Below, one piece after another: positions 57,052 to 64,000 of a stretch of DNA of 64,000 nt. The stretch is from an uncultured Flavobacteriaceae bacterium (GTDB taxonomy: Bacteria; Bacteroidota; Bacteroidia; Flavobacteriales; Flavobacteriaceae), in assembly GCA_937136455.1 (NCBI GenBank), contig CAKZOO010000100.1, positions 62,001 to 126,000 on the forward strand, read 5' to 3'. A program made the position numbers and the translations under genes. The stretch's first letter is position 1. The number at the start of each line of letters is the position of its first letter. The notes beneath the pieces are model-generated. The model worked only from the letters and a program-made list of their open reading frames with translations. It ran no database searches and was not told the origin of the DNA.

Positions 57052-57600
57052 TTACTTAGATTCTAACTCTTCTTTGAAGGCTTTAATCATGTTAGAGATC
57101 TTCATTGTTCGGGACAACTTTACCGAAAATTTAGACTCTGCGTATTGATCGAGGGCAAGTTTGTCTTCTTTATTATTATCAAGAGACTCAATCCATTCCC
57201 AATCAGGAGTTGCATCACCTGAGTCTTCTACAACAATAGTTTCGATGTCAGCGACAGGCTCGGATACTGGAATATCTTCTACTTTTTCTTCTTCGGTTTT
57301 GGAGACGGTTTCTTCTTTTTGTTCCTGTACGGCACGAGTTTTCCCTTCTTCTAGGATAGCGATATTGAAATATGTTTGGCCGCCGAATGTAGATTCTTCC
57401 GGAACAAAACGAGTACCAAACATTTCATTAAATTTACGTAAGGTATCTACAAAATGTGTGCAGTGGATGATTTTATTATTCACACTAAAGCTACCACGAG
57501 GCAATTGCATACTAATATTTTCATCAATTGAGGAATCATTAGCTTGTTTGAACAGGAAAGGCCAGAAATTGTGGTAACCTACGATGTATTGGAACTTCAT
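57052..57600 (-). CDS. Unknown late protein with C-terminal SAP-like helix
   Basis: 182 residues from MKFQYIVGYHN at 57600 (AAGGAGA upstream); the upstream part of the frame overlaps the promoter. A folded N-terminal 90 residues, an acidic Glu/Val/Ser-rich linker, and a C-terminal LALDQYAESKFSVKLSRTMKISNMIKAF, resembling the C-terminal SAP-like motif of other phage small structural proteins. It has its own late promoter, so probably a virion or assembly protein. Confidence 0.6.
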   Translation of the reverse strand: MKFQYIVGYHNFWPFLFKQANDSSIDENISMQLPRGSFSVNNKIIHCTHFVDTLRKFNEMFGTRFVPEESTFGGQTYFNIAILEEGKTRAVQEQKEETVSKTEEEKVEDIPVSEPVADIETIVVEDSGDATPDWEWIESLDNNKEDKLALDQYAESKFSVKLSRTMKISNMIKAFKEELESK

Positions 57601-57664
57601 TATATGTATCTCCTTAAATATTTTAGGACAAAACCAAGATTCATGTAAGAATACTCTTGACTTG

Positions 57665-57684
57665 TTTATACTGTTATTATAGCA
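57665..57684 (-). promoter_or_regulatory. Bipartite late promoter
   Basis: Minus strand: TGCTATAAT (-10 at 57681-57676), 5 bp, TATAAA (57670-57665). Drives the gene at 57600. Confidence 0.6.
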
Positions 57685-57719
57685 TGGAAAGGAAATGATA
57701 GGCAAATTTAGGAGATGAT

Positions 57720-59228
57720 ATGAAAGAAAAAGAAGATATTGAAGTTCCAGAAAGTGAATGGTCAAGAGGGCAAAGAGAGTTTGTAGGAAGTACTTTTCCT
57801 ACACCTAAGGGTGGAGTGCTAACTGTGGTGGGTGTTAATAGCGGTACGAAAAGTAATGGCAGACATTGGGGGCAAAAGTTTAACTTAACCTGTTCTATAT
57901 GTAGTGAAGAAAAAGGTTTGTGGCCTTACGGAAGTATCTCATCTACCAAGAATAACTTGGAAAAGGGTAAAACCCCCTGCGGTTGTCGTAAAGTCAATAA
58001 GTATAGTTTAAGAGATTTTATAGGTTTCACCATTACAACACCTAGAGGTGGTACATTAACTGTCACAAGAATGGAGAAGCACGGGAATGTAAATAGGTTT
58101 GTATGTAATTGCAGTATTTGTAGTCAGGATAAAGAATTGTGGCCTGAAGGGAGTATAAACACTTTAAAGAGTTTCCTAGAAAAAGGAACAGCACCCTGCG
58201 GTTGTACTAGGACTCCTAGGTGGACAAAGAGACAATACAAGGTAAAGGTAGAAAGGGAGTGTAAAACTAGAGGTTTTGAGTTCCTAGGGTTCGTAGAGGA
58301 TTGGAAAGGGAAAGATACAAAACTAATACTAAAAGACTTAGAAACAAAAGAAATTTGGAAGAGTACAAGTATACATAAGTTTCTTACAGATGGGATAGGT
58401 AACCCTTACGAAGCTCAGAGAAGAAAATTGAAAGGGGTTATGAGCAGAAAGTACTATGACAATGACGAAAGGATAATTCTTAAATCTAAGTACCCAGAGG
58501 GTTCTACCTTTAAACTTTTAAAAAGGGATAAATGGGAAGTTACGTGTAGTAAATGTAAAGATGATTTTTACAGCCACGTGGATGGAGGTAGGTTTAAAAC
58601 TTTCATAGGGAGTCTGTTGAGGGGTGTAAAGAGTTGTAGATGTTCTAGTAACCACATATGGAGTCAAGAGGAACGTGAAGCAGAAATGAGACACTTACTA
58701 GCACCAGATAACGGAGAGTTTTTGTGGTGGAAGAGCCCTAAAGGTTATGAAAACGCTCACAGCAAGTTTGTATGGAGGTGTCACAGAGGGCATGTGACCG
58801 ATAGTTCAGTAAATACAATAAAATCCAAAAGCAGGTGCAGGTATTGCAAGAAAGAAGATATGATAGCAAGAGGTTGGGCTAACGGATATATGCCTGATAA
58901 AAAGGAAAAACTTGACAATCTTTACATTCTAAATTTTAACAATTTGTATGGTAAGATTGGGAGGGCTTTCGATATAGGTGTGAGGATCAGAAAAGGGGAG
59001 GGATTATCTAAACTGTCAGGAGTCGCTGCAGATAATATCAAAGTTTGTCATGTGTTTACAGGAACACATGAAGAGGTTTACTGGGTAGAACAGATGGTAA
59101 TTTCCAGACTCAGAAGAGAGGGCTTGTCAGAAGACAGGTATTCTTGGAACACTGAACTATTTTTGGACGGGTATGAAGATTATGTGAGAGAGTGCGTGAA
59201 CCAGTTGAGTGTACTGAAAGAGGTTTAG
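57720..59228 (+). CDS. Zinc-repeat GIY-YIG-type homing endonuclease, copy 2
   Basis: 502 residues; TAGGAGA precedes ATG 57720. Repeated zinc-type Cys motifs (CSICSEEKGLWPYGSI, CGCRK, CSICSQDKELWPEGSI, CGCTRTPRW, CSKCKDD, CRCSSNHIWS, CRYCKKED), each repeat with a K/E-G-S...LEKG...PCGC layout. The C-terminal nuclease-like segment is LYILNFNNLYGKIGRAFDIGVRIRKG with a later Glu in VYWVEQMV. Paralog of 35149-37041. Coding on the plus strand in a minus-strand head operon marks it as an insertion, before the capsid gene end. Confidence 0.7.
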   Translation: MKEKEDIEVPESEWSRGQREFVGSTFPTPKGGVLTVVGVNSGTKSNGRHWGQKFNLTCSICSEEKGLWPYGSISSTKNNLEKGKTPCGCRKVNKYSLRDFIGFTITTPRGGTLTVTRMEKHGNVNRFVCNCSICSQDKELWPEGSINTLKSFLEKGTAPCGCTRTPRWTKRQYKVKVERECKTRGFEFLGFVEDWKGKDTKLILKDLETKEIWKSTSIHKFLTDGIGNPYEAQRRKLKGVMSRKYYDNDERIILKSKYPEGSTFKLLKRDKWEVTCSKCKDDFYSHVDGGRFKTFIGSLLRGVKSCRCSSNHIWSQEEREAEMRHLLAPDNGEFLWWKSPKGYENAHSKFVWRCHRGHVTDSSVNTIKSKSRCRYCKKEDMIARGWANGYMPDKKEKLDNLYILNFNNLYGKIGRAFDIGVRIRKGEGLSKLSGVAADNIKVCHVFTGTHEEVYWVEQMVISRLRREGLSEDRYSWNTELFLDGYEDYVRECVNQLSVLKEV

Positions 59229-59235
59229 TGTAAAA

Positions 59236-59263
59236 CAAAAGAGAGCCTTTCGGCCCCCTTATA
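59236..59263 (-). terminator. Rho-independent terminator after the capsid gene
   Basis: Minus strand: GGGGGCC, GAAA loop, GGCTCTC, then TTTTGTTTT. Confidence 0.7.
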
Positions 59264-59277
59264 TAAGTTACTGATTT

Positions 59278-60294
59278 CTATACAGTAATTGTTACATTTG
59301 CAATCAGCTCACTTCGAGTTATCATACAGCAGTAACTAAGTTCTGACTCAATACGGTCTTCACGCCAACCTTCTAGTAAAAATAACGCGGATCCAGTGGA
59401 TACTTTGTTCACGAAATCTTTACCGTAAGCTGGTGCGAATGTGTGCTTGAACATTCCTTCGTAATCAAGAGGGAACATTACACCAGTACCATTAGTAAGC
59501 TTACCACTCGTGTCTTCTAGGACGGTAATGCCCTTGAAGGTGAAAACTTGGTGTAGTGCATCGCCACCTAGACGACGAGTTAGGTATTCAGTAGTACCCG
59601 CATCACGGTTTTCAAATGCTGAACGTACTTGTGCATGCCCAACGATAGCATTGAAGTCACGAGTAGTCACCATCAGTACCATACCAGAGAAACCAGTATT
59701 CTCGCCCATGTCGTCAACGATTTCTTGACGTGCAGCACCTAGTGCTACAAATGGGTCAGTTGCTGCAGTTGTATCTACAGTGGCTGTCTTACGAGGAGCA
59801 CCCCATAGAGTAGAGAAGTTTTTAGCTAGTGCTGGAACTTCATTACCTGCTGAATCTACAGCTCGGATCTTGTTCTCTAGTAGAGCCGTGTATTGCACAT
59901 CGCGGATATATTTTCCGTGCGAACGTTGAATGTGTTGAATCTTACGTTCCACCAACGCCTCGATTGTTGCCGTAGAAGACTCTGTACCGTACTCACGGAA
60001 AGCTTCTACCTCGTTACCACGAACGTTGGTATCAAGAGTTGCGTAAGGAACTTCGATTAGTTCTTTACGAGCACCTTCTGAACCCATGAACTGACGTTCA
60101 CCGCCTCGTGCAACGTTGTACATATCTGTTAGACCTTTCTCTTCACGCTCAAACTCTGCGTAACGTTGGTCAATGTAATCTGCATCTGCCATGTCGAAAA
60201 CACCTAGCTTCTCTAGGAAGTTCTCTGTACGTGGTGCAAGTGCCATAAGTGGTGTGTAATCAACTACACCGAAATCGCCCATACGTGCTGACAT
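59278..60294 (-). CDS. Major capsid protein (lambda gpE-type HK97 fold)
   Basis: 338 residues, the usual size for the lambda E family. N-terminal helix region (LAPRTENFLEKLGVF), FMGSEGARKELIEVPYATLDT, and a C-terminal domain GVMFPLDYEGMFKHTFAPAYGKDFVN. Preceded by protease, scaffold and decoration genes in the standard order and followed by a terminator. ACGGAGA precedes ATG 60294. Confidence 0.85.
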   Translation of the reverse strand: MSARMGDFGVVDYTPLMALAPRTENFLEKLGVFDMADADYIDQRYAEFEREEKGLTDMYNVARGGERQFMGSEGARKELIEVPYATLDTNVRGNEVEAFREYGTESSTATIEALVERKIQHIQRSHGKYIRDVQYTALLENKIRAVDSAGNEVPALAKNFSTLWGAPRKTATVDTTAATDPFVALGAARQEIVDDMGENTGFSGMVLMVTTRDFNAIVGHAQVRSAFENRDAGTTEYLTRRLGGDALHQVFTFKGITVLEDTSGKLTNGTGVMFPLDYEGMFKHTFAPAYGKDFVNKVSTGSALFLLEGWREDRIESELSYCCMITRSELIANVTITV

Positions 60295-60331
60295 ATTTTA
60301 TCTCCGTTTATTACTTTTAGTTAGTGGATTA

Positions 60332-60709
60332 TTACTGTAGACGAGAAGTGTCAACAACAGCAGTTTGAAGTTTGATGCTTTTATCTTCAACAGCAGCTTG
60401 TAGAGTAGCTAGTTGTGCAGCATCCAGTTCAGCGACATCAGAGTATTTAACAGCAGTGCCGTTAACAATAGCTAGACGCTTAACAACGTTTACTAGATGA
60501 GTTTCACCAACTTTAGCAAACTCAGCAAATTGAGGATCATCAATGAAACCAACAACGTTTGCAACATCCAGTTCAGCAGCTTCTGTACCCGCTGCCACTA
60601 GAGCTGAACCATTATCCATAGTTGCAGTTTTAGTTACTTGTACTGATTCCATTGCAAGAGCATAGTCGTTGCAGTGTAGTACTACATTTTTACGTAGTGA
60701 AGTAGCCAT
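60332..60709 (-). CDS. Head decoration-type protein
   Basis: 125 residues, Ala/Val-rich and beta-like (ALAMESVQVTKTATMDNGSALVAAGTEAAEL). Lies directly before the capsid gene, where lambda-like phages keep the gpD-type decoration protein. Identity inferred from place and size. Confidence 0.65.
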   Translation of the reverse strand: MATSLRKNVVLHCNDYALAMESVQVTKTATMDNGSALVAAGTEAAELDVANVVGFIDDPQFAEFAKVGETHLVNVVKRLAIVNGTAVKYSDVAELDAAQLATLQAAVEDKSIKLQTAVVDTSRLQ

Positions 60710-60729
60710 AATTCTTTATTCCTTATGTC

Positions 60730-61158
60730 TTATTTTTTAAGTTTAGCTTTAACAATATCTGCTAGTTGAGCAGTACGGTCTTTGTTTGTAAGTTGTTCTG
60801 ATTCAAGGTTATCTTTATTACCTTTTTCCAACTCTTCTTCTTTCTTCTCTTCTGGAACTTCAGCTTTCTTTTCCAGTTCAGTTTCAAGTTCTGAAACTTT
60901 ATCTTTAGCAGCAGTAAGAGCTTTCACCAATACTTCACCACCTTCCGACATTAGAGATTTAACCAGTTCTTCTACATCACCTTCATCAACGAAAGCCATA
61001 CCTTTAACTAGTTCAGTTGTTTCAGCTTTAAGCTCTGCAGCTTTGCGTAGTTCTTCTTGCTCTTTACGATCAGCAGTAACGGCATTAGCAACAGCATTTT
61101 TAACCATTTCCTGCATTTCTTCTTGAGTCATTGTCACTACATCTTGTTTATCAGACAT
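60730..61158 (-). CDS. Nested internal start: scaffold-like protein
   Basis: 142 residues from internal ATG 61158 (MSDKQDVVTMTQEEMQ), with AGAGGA 6 nt upstream. It matches the 150-aa protein at 62698 in FVDEGDVEELVKSLM (versus FVDKDNIQSLVKAM) and RTAQLADIVKAKL (versus RTQDLNEIVKSKL). Nested scaffold starts are known in lambda (Nu3). Confidence 0.55.
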   Translation of the reverse strand: MSDKQDVVTMTQEEMQEMVKNAVANAVTADRKEQEELRKAAELKAETTELVKGMAFVDEGDVEELVKSLMSEGGEVLVKALTAAKDKVSELETELEKKAEVPEEKKEEELEKGNKDNLESEQLTNKDRTAQLADIVKAKLKK

Positions 61159-61758
61159 AATATCCTCTTTATCTTCAACATCTGGGGTATCAGTAGGAAC
61201 TTCCCCTTCGATTTCCCCATCTGCATCCGTATCCTCCAATTCAGAGGTTTCTTCTACTTCAGGGTTTTTATCTTCACACCAAAGAGAAGATTTGATAAGC
61301 TCCTCTCCAGTTTCAGAATCTACATATAATTCTCGGTTACTTGTTACACGTAAATCTTGACCTATAGTAACAACACCGCTTTCTGTACTTTCATAATCAA
61401 CAGCCCATAATTGACCATTGAAACGGAACGCTACCATATCTTCGTTGAAATCATAAACATCAACCCAGATATACTCTTCATGTGAAGTTTTAAGTACTGT
61501 TTCTAAGGCTTCTTGTAAACTACGACGTTTATTAGAGAAAGACATTTTTGTCAGTACTTGCTCAGGGACTTTACCTTCTAAACTCTTGATGATATCTTGA
61601 GGTAGTTTACCTTCGGTATCACTTTTTAATAAAAGTTCTTGGGTACGCCCATTAGCTGAATAACCTTGCCACCTACCACAGATAGCAATGTGAGGGTTTT
61701 CTTGGTCGAAGTTCAGATCCGTAACCTCACTATACTTATTTAAATCTTTGTCAGGCAT
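60730..61758 (-). CDS. Head assembly protein with C-terminal scaffold
   Basis: 342 residues. Residues 1-165 form an unknown alpha/beta domain (NPHIAICGRWQGYS, YIWVDVYDFNEDMVAFRFNG); 166-200 are an acidic linker; 201-342 are the scaffold-like coiled coil also made from the internal start. It lies between the protease and decoration genes. Probably a capsid assembly scaffold that the protease removes. Confidence 0.65.
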   Translation of the reverse strand: MPDKDLNKYSEVTDLNFDQENPHIAICGRWQGYSANGRTQELLLKSDTEGKLPQDIIKSLEGKVPEQVLTKMSFSNKRRSLQEALETVLKTSHEEYIWVDVYDFNEDMVAFRFNGQLWAVDYESTESGVVTIGQDLRVTSNRELYVDSETGEELIKSSLWCEDKNPEVEETSELEDTDADGEIEGEVPTDTPDVEDKEDIMSDKQDVVTMTQEEMQEMVKNAVANAVTADRKEQEELRKAAELKAETTELVKGMAFVDEGDVEELVKSLMSEGGEVLVKALTAAKDKVSELETELEKKAEVPEEKKEEELEKGNKDNLESEQLTNKDRTAQLADIVKAKLKK

Positions 61759-61766
61759 TGTTGATC

Positions 61767-62609
61767 CTATTTAAGTTTGTAAAATTCTTTAGCACCTTTA
61801 CCTTTTAGATTACCTCTAGGCCATAACCAAGAAGCACTCCAGTAAAGAGGGGAGAATTTATCATCTAATCCGTCTTGTCCGCCAAACCTAGCATAGAATT
61901 TATCATTAGCTTCTACAGATTGATTATCTGCAAGAGATGGATCGCCAAATCGGACTACCTTAATCTTTTCACCCTTCTTAGCTAAAACCTTACCTTGCTT
62001 CTTACCAGAATCCTTCATAGGTTTATTATATCCTACAAACTTTTCTCCTCGGTAAATTAGGTTACCTGCAGAATCTTTTGTTACGGTAGCTTTTTGTAAC
62101 TCTTCAGGACAAGAAGGGTCATTGACAACTCCCCAACCTCTTAACGACAATCCTGCAATATTAGGCATACCATCTTCTTGAGGGGTGATGCGCTCTTTCC
62201 AGAGTTCAACATTGTGGTACTTAACTTCAGCCACCCATGTACCCTCTTTAATCGCTTGTCCATTAACTTCACAATCGAAAGGTACAGTGTAATGTTTAAC
62301 CAACTCTACATTAGCTTTTTCTGTATCATCGTATTGGTGGAAAAGGTTCATACTTAAACGGCCTTCTTTCCAAGCCTTATCCGCAGATTCGTAACCTTTT
62401 TGAACAGTCTCTTTACTATACCAATGCCCATGAGCATCGGGAGTTTCAGGTTCTGCTACAATTTCTACAGCAATACGTTGTTCTAGGTCGTGGGATTTTT
62501 TAATTTCTAATTGAGAATTACTATCAGAAATAGAAGTATTCTCATCCCCGAATTGTTTTACATAAGACAGCATACCTTCGTAAAACTCTTTAAATCGGTT
62601 AGTTTCCAT
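61767..62609 (-). CDS. Prohead protease (XkdF-like)
   Basis: 280 residues. IVAEPETPDAHGHWYSKETVQKGYE, NLFHQYDDTEKANVELVKHYTVPFD, IKEGTWVAEVKYHNVELWKERI and IAGLSLRGWGVV follow the XkdF serine protease pattern (His near the middle, Ser in GLSLRG). It should cleave scaffold and capsid during maturation. A bipartite late promoter (62618-62638) is directly upstream. Confidence 0.75.
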   Translation of the reverse strand: METNRFKEFYEGMLSYVKQFGDENTSISDSNSQLEIKKSHDLEQRIAVEIVAEPETPDAHGHWYSKETVQKGYESADKAWKEGRLSMNLFHQYDDTEKANVELVKHYTVPFDCEVNGQAIKEGTWVAEVKYHNVELWKERITPQEDGMPNIAGLSLRGWGVVNDPSCPEELQKATVTKDSAGNLIYRGEKFVGYNKPMKDSGKKQGKVLAKKGEKIKVVRFGDPSLADNQSVEANDKFYARFGGQDGLDDKFSPLYWSASWLWPRGNLKGKGAKEFYKLK

Positions 62610-62617
62610 TCGTTTAC

Positions 62618-62638
62618 CTTATAACAATAATTATAGCA
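62618..62638 (-). promoter_or_regulatory. Bipartite late promoter of the protease-capsid operon
   Basis: Minus strand: TGCTATAAT (-10 at 62635-62630), 6 bp, TATAAG (62623-62618), 8 bp before the ATG at 62609, so the leader is very short. Confidence 0.6.
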
Positions 62639-62697
62639 CAACCAAACAGGTGATACAACAAAACTGTTGACTTATTCTGTAGTTGTGCTATAGATGG

Positions 62698-63150
62698 TTA
62701 CTTTTTATTCTTTTCAGACAGTTTAGACTTCACAATTTCATTTAAATCTTGTGTACGTTGTGCGGAATCAGACTTAGCTAAAAGTAGTTTATCATTTACA
62801 GGAGTACCTTGAATGCTATCTTGTCTAGGGGCAAACCAATTAATCGCCTCTTCAACCTGCTTATCCTTAGCCTTCATCAACTCATCCATATCCGTAAAGC
62901 ACTTAATCAATACCCCACCTAAGTCGCCACTAACAGCAGTCATAGCTTTAACAAGAGATTGAATATTATCTTTATCTACAAAATCGTAACTTTTAAGAAG
63001 TTCAGTGGTATCTTTTTGAAGTTGTTCTGTTTCAAGTTGCTTACGGGCCTTTTCAATAGCTTTCATTTCAGCATTCTTGATCAACTCTTGTACCTGATCC
63101 ATGCTTAACATTTCTGGGGCATTGTCTTCTACTGTATTATTATCACTCAC
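62698..63150 (-). CDS. Scaffold-like paralog, 150 aa
   Basis: GTG start at 63150 with AGGAGA upstream. Charged coiled coil, with the same FVD...LVKAM and RTQDLNEIVKSKL motifs as the nested scaffold at 60730-61158. Lies between portal and protease genes. A second scaffold, or a portal-associated assembly factor. Confidence 0.6.
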   Translation of the reverse strand: MSDNNTVEDNAPEMLSMDQVQELIKNAEMKAIEKARKQLETEQLQKDTTELLKSYDFVDKDNIQSLVKAMTAVSGDLGGVLIKCFTDMDELMKAKDKQVEEAINWFAPRQDSIQGTPVNDKLLLAKSDSAQRTQDLNEIVKSKLSEKNKK

Positions 63151-63159
63151 AGTTATCTC

Positions 63160-64000
63160 CTATTTATTCTCTGCATTGGTATCGCTGTTGTGTTGTGTTG
63201 AACTTCCTTGACCACTACTACCCTCCGACGTCCCTACCTTTGATTCTTCAACAAAGTCGAAAGTAAGTTCACGGATCTGATCGGCAGTGTAATTATCAGG
63301 TACTCGGTAGTCCACATCCATATCTTCCAACATAGCATTAACCACATCAGGGACAGCAGGAAGTACACGCATAGTACGGTTTAAATACTTACCTTTCTCT
63401 TCTAGAGATAAAGGTTGTACATTACCGTGTTGCCACACAGGAATTTCATCTTCTTCTAGTTGATAGTTATTGATTCTCAGCAGGAGGGGGATAACTTGCT
63501 TGTTCCACATTTCACTAACAATCATATTATCACGATCACTAATCAAGGCAGACATACCTACTTGACCTTCGTGAAGGTTCATACTGCCTCCGCCGCCCTC
63601 ACCCGTAATTAAGTGTTGGGAAGCAAGGACATTGTAAATAGCACGTTTCTTCTGCTCGATAATATTTTCGATATTGAAGTTTTTACCAGATCCTTCCACG
63701 CCTCGGAATTCCATGTCATAATCTCGTAGTCCAGTGCCACTTTCTGATTGTGTGTCAGAAGGCAAGACCACGTATGTGGAATCGGCTGTATGCATCATCT
63801 GCATATTTTCGGTAAGTGCCATCACTTGTTGCGCTTCAGTACTTGTAGGATCAGCCTCTGCAGCTTCCATGATTTCACTAGGAAGACGCAATATTGGAAT
63901 ACCCGAGAAGTCACGGGTCACACCCACCATTAAGGTTTCTTGCATAAACTGCTTTTCTTTCCACGGTAAGTATGCTGCATCAAAAGGACTTTGACCGAGA
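63160..64000 (-). CDS. Portal protein, C-terminal part (5' end outside window)
   Basis: The frame is open to the right edge; reading on from the ATG at 63945 gives upstream codons FDAAYLPWKEKQFMQETLMV, so the true start lies beyond 64000. IENIIEQKKRAIYNVLASQHLITGEGGGGSMNLHEGQ and EMWNKQVIPLLLRINNYQLEEDEIPVWQHG are typical of the clip/wing part of portal proteins. First visible gene of the head module; terminase should lie further right. Confidence 0.75.
   Translation of the reverse strand, partial: LGQSPFDAAYLPWKEKQFMQETLMVGVTRDFSGIPILRLPSEIMEAAEADPTSTEAQQVMALTENMQMMHTADSTYVVLPSDTQSESGTGLRDYDMEFRGVEGSGKNFNIENIIEQKKRAIYNVLASQHLITGEGGGGSMNLHEGQVGMSALISDRDNMIVSEMWNKQVIPLLLRINNYQLEEDEIPVWQHGNVQPLSLEEKGKYLNRTMRVLPAVPDVVNAMLEDMDVDYRVPDNYTADQIRELTFDFVEESKVGTSEGSSGQGSSTQHNSDTNAENK

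Noticed and set aside
62640..62695. Plus-strand promoter TTGACT...TATAGA
   Set aside because: No plus-strand gene follows; the bases overlap the minus-strand bipartite promoter region and can be explained by it.
1..64000. tRNA genes, CRISPR arrays and rRNA
   Set aside because: I saw no cloverleaf with a T-arm GTTC core and acceptor pairing, no regularly spaced direct repeats, and no rRNA-like sequence; a covariance-model scan would be needed to exclude divergent tRNAs.

Overview
The window is part of the genome of a tailed phage with a contractile tail (myovirus morphology), not a host chromosome. Genes are short, densely packed and overlapping. There is a T7-like replication set (TOPRIM/RecA-type helicase, RNase H, family A DNA polymerase, an ssDNA-binding-like protein). 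There is also a head and contractile-tail module (portal, XkdF-like protease, scaffold, decoration protein, capsid, sheath, tube, tape measure, baseplate, tail spike). The sequence is AT-rich. Host-type promoters, CRP-like operators and lipoprotein signals point to a gammaproteobacterial host. A marine Vibrio-type host is my guess, not something the sequence proves. No terminase, endolysin, repressor or tyrosine integrase is visible, so the window is only part of the genome.

Layout. 1-9300 is mainly a leftward early/accessory region: small unknown genes, a serine recombinase, an HNH nuclease, a polymerase-like protein and a GHKL ATPase. A divergent control region at 9267-9453 starts a rightward replication operon (9454-23265) that includes the DNA polymerase gene, which carries both an intein and a group I intron. 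23402-41202 is the leftward tail module, from neck genes through sheath, tube, chaperone (with a -1 frameshift site), tape measure and baseplate to the tail spike. 41262-49116 is a rightward accessory operon rich in exported and membrane proteins, with a second polymerase-like protein. 49163-53991 holds anaerobic nucleotide metabolism (nrdD, nrdG) with an HNH nuclease between them. 54003-64000 is the leftward head module, interrupted by rightward accessory genes including a GIY-YIG-type nuclease.

Regulation. Two promoter classes can be read. Host sigma70-type promoters (TTGACA, 16-18 bp, TATAAT-like) serve the early and accessory operons. A second, bipartite class has an extended -10 (TGnTATAAT) followed 5 or 6 bp later by TATAAG/A. 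It stands before many structural genes and is proposed here as the late promoter. Two HNH genes have their promoter -10 inside the loop of a perfect inverted repeat. This resembles the known T4 arrangement in which long early transcripts fold over the start site and short late transcripts do not.

Most notable: the intein plus intron in polymerase motifs A and C; two divergent family A/T7 RNA polymerase-like proteins, each near a member of a second paralogous family; an isolated NrdD-type glycyl-radical domain beside nrdD/nrdG; the bipartite late promoters; a clear T-TTT-TTT frameshift in the tail chaperone; three CRP-like operators around the first gene; and a 48-bp element duplicated at an identical distance from two early promoters.
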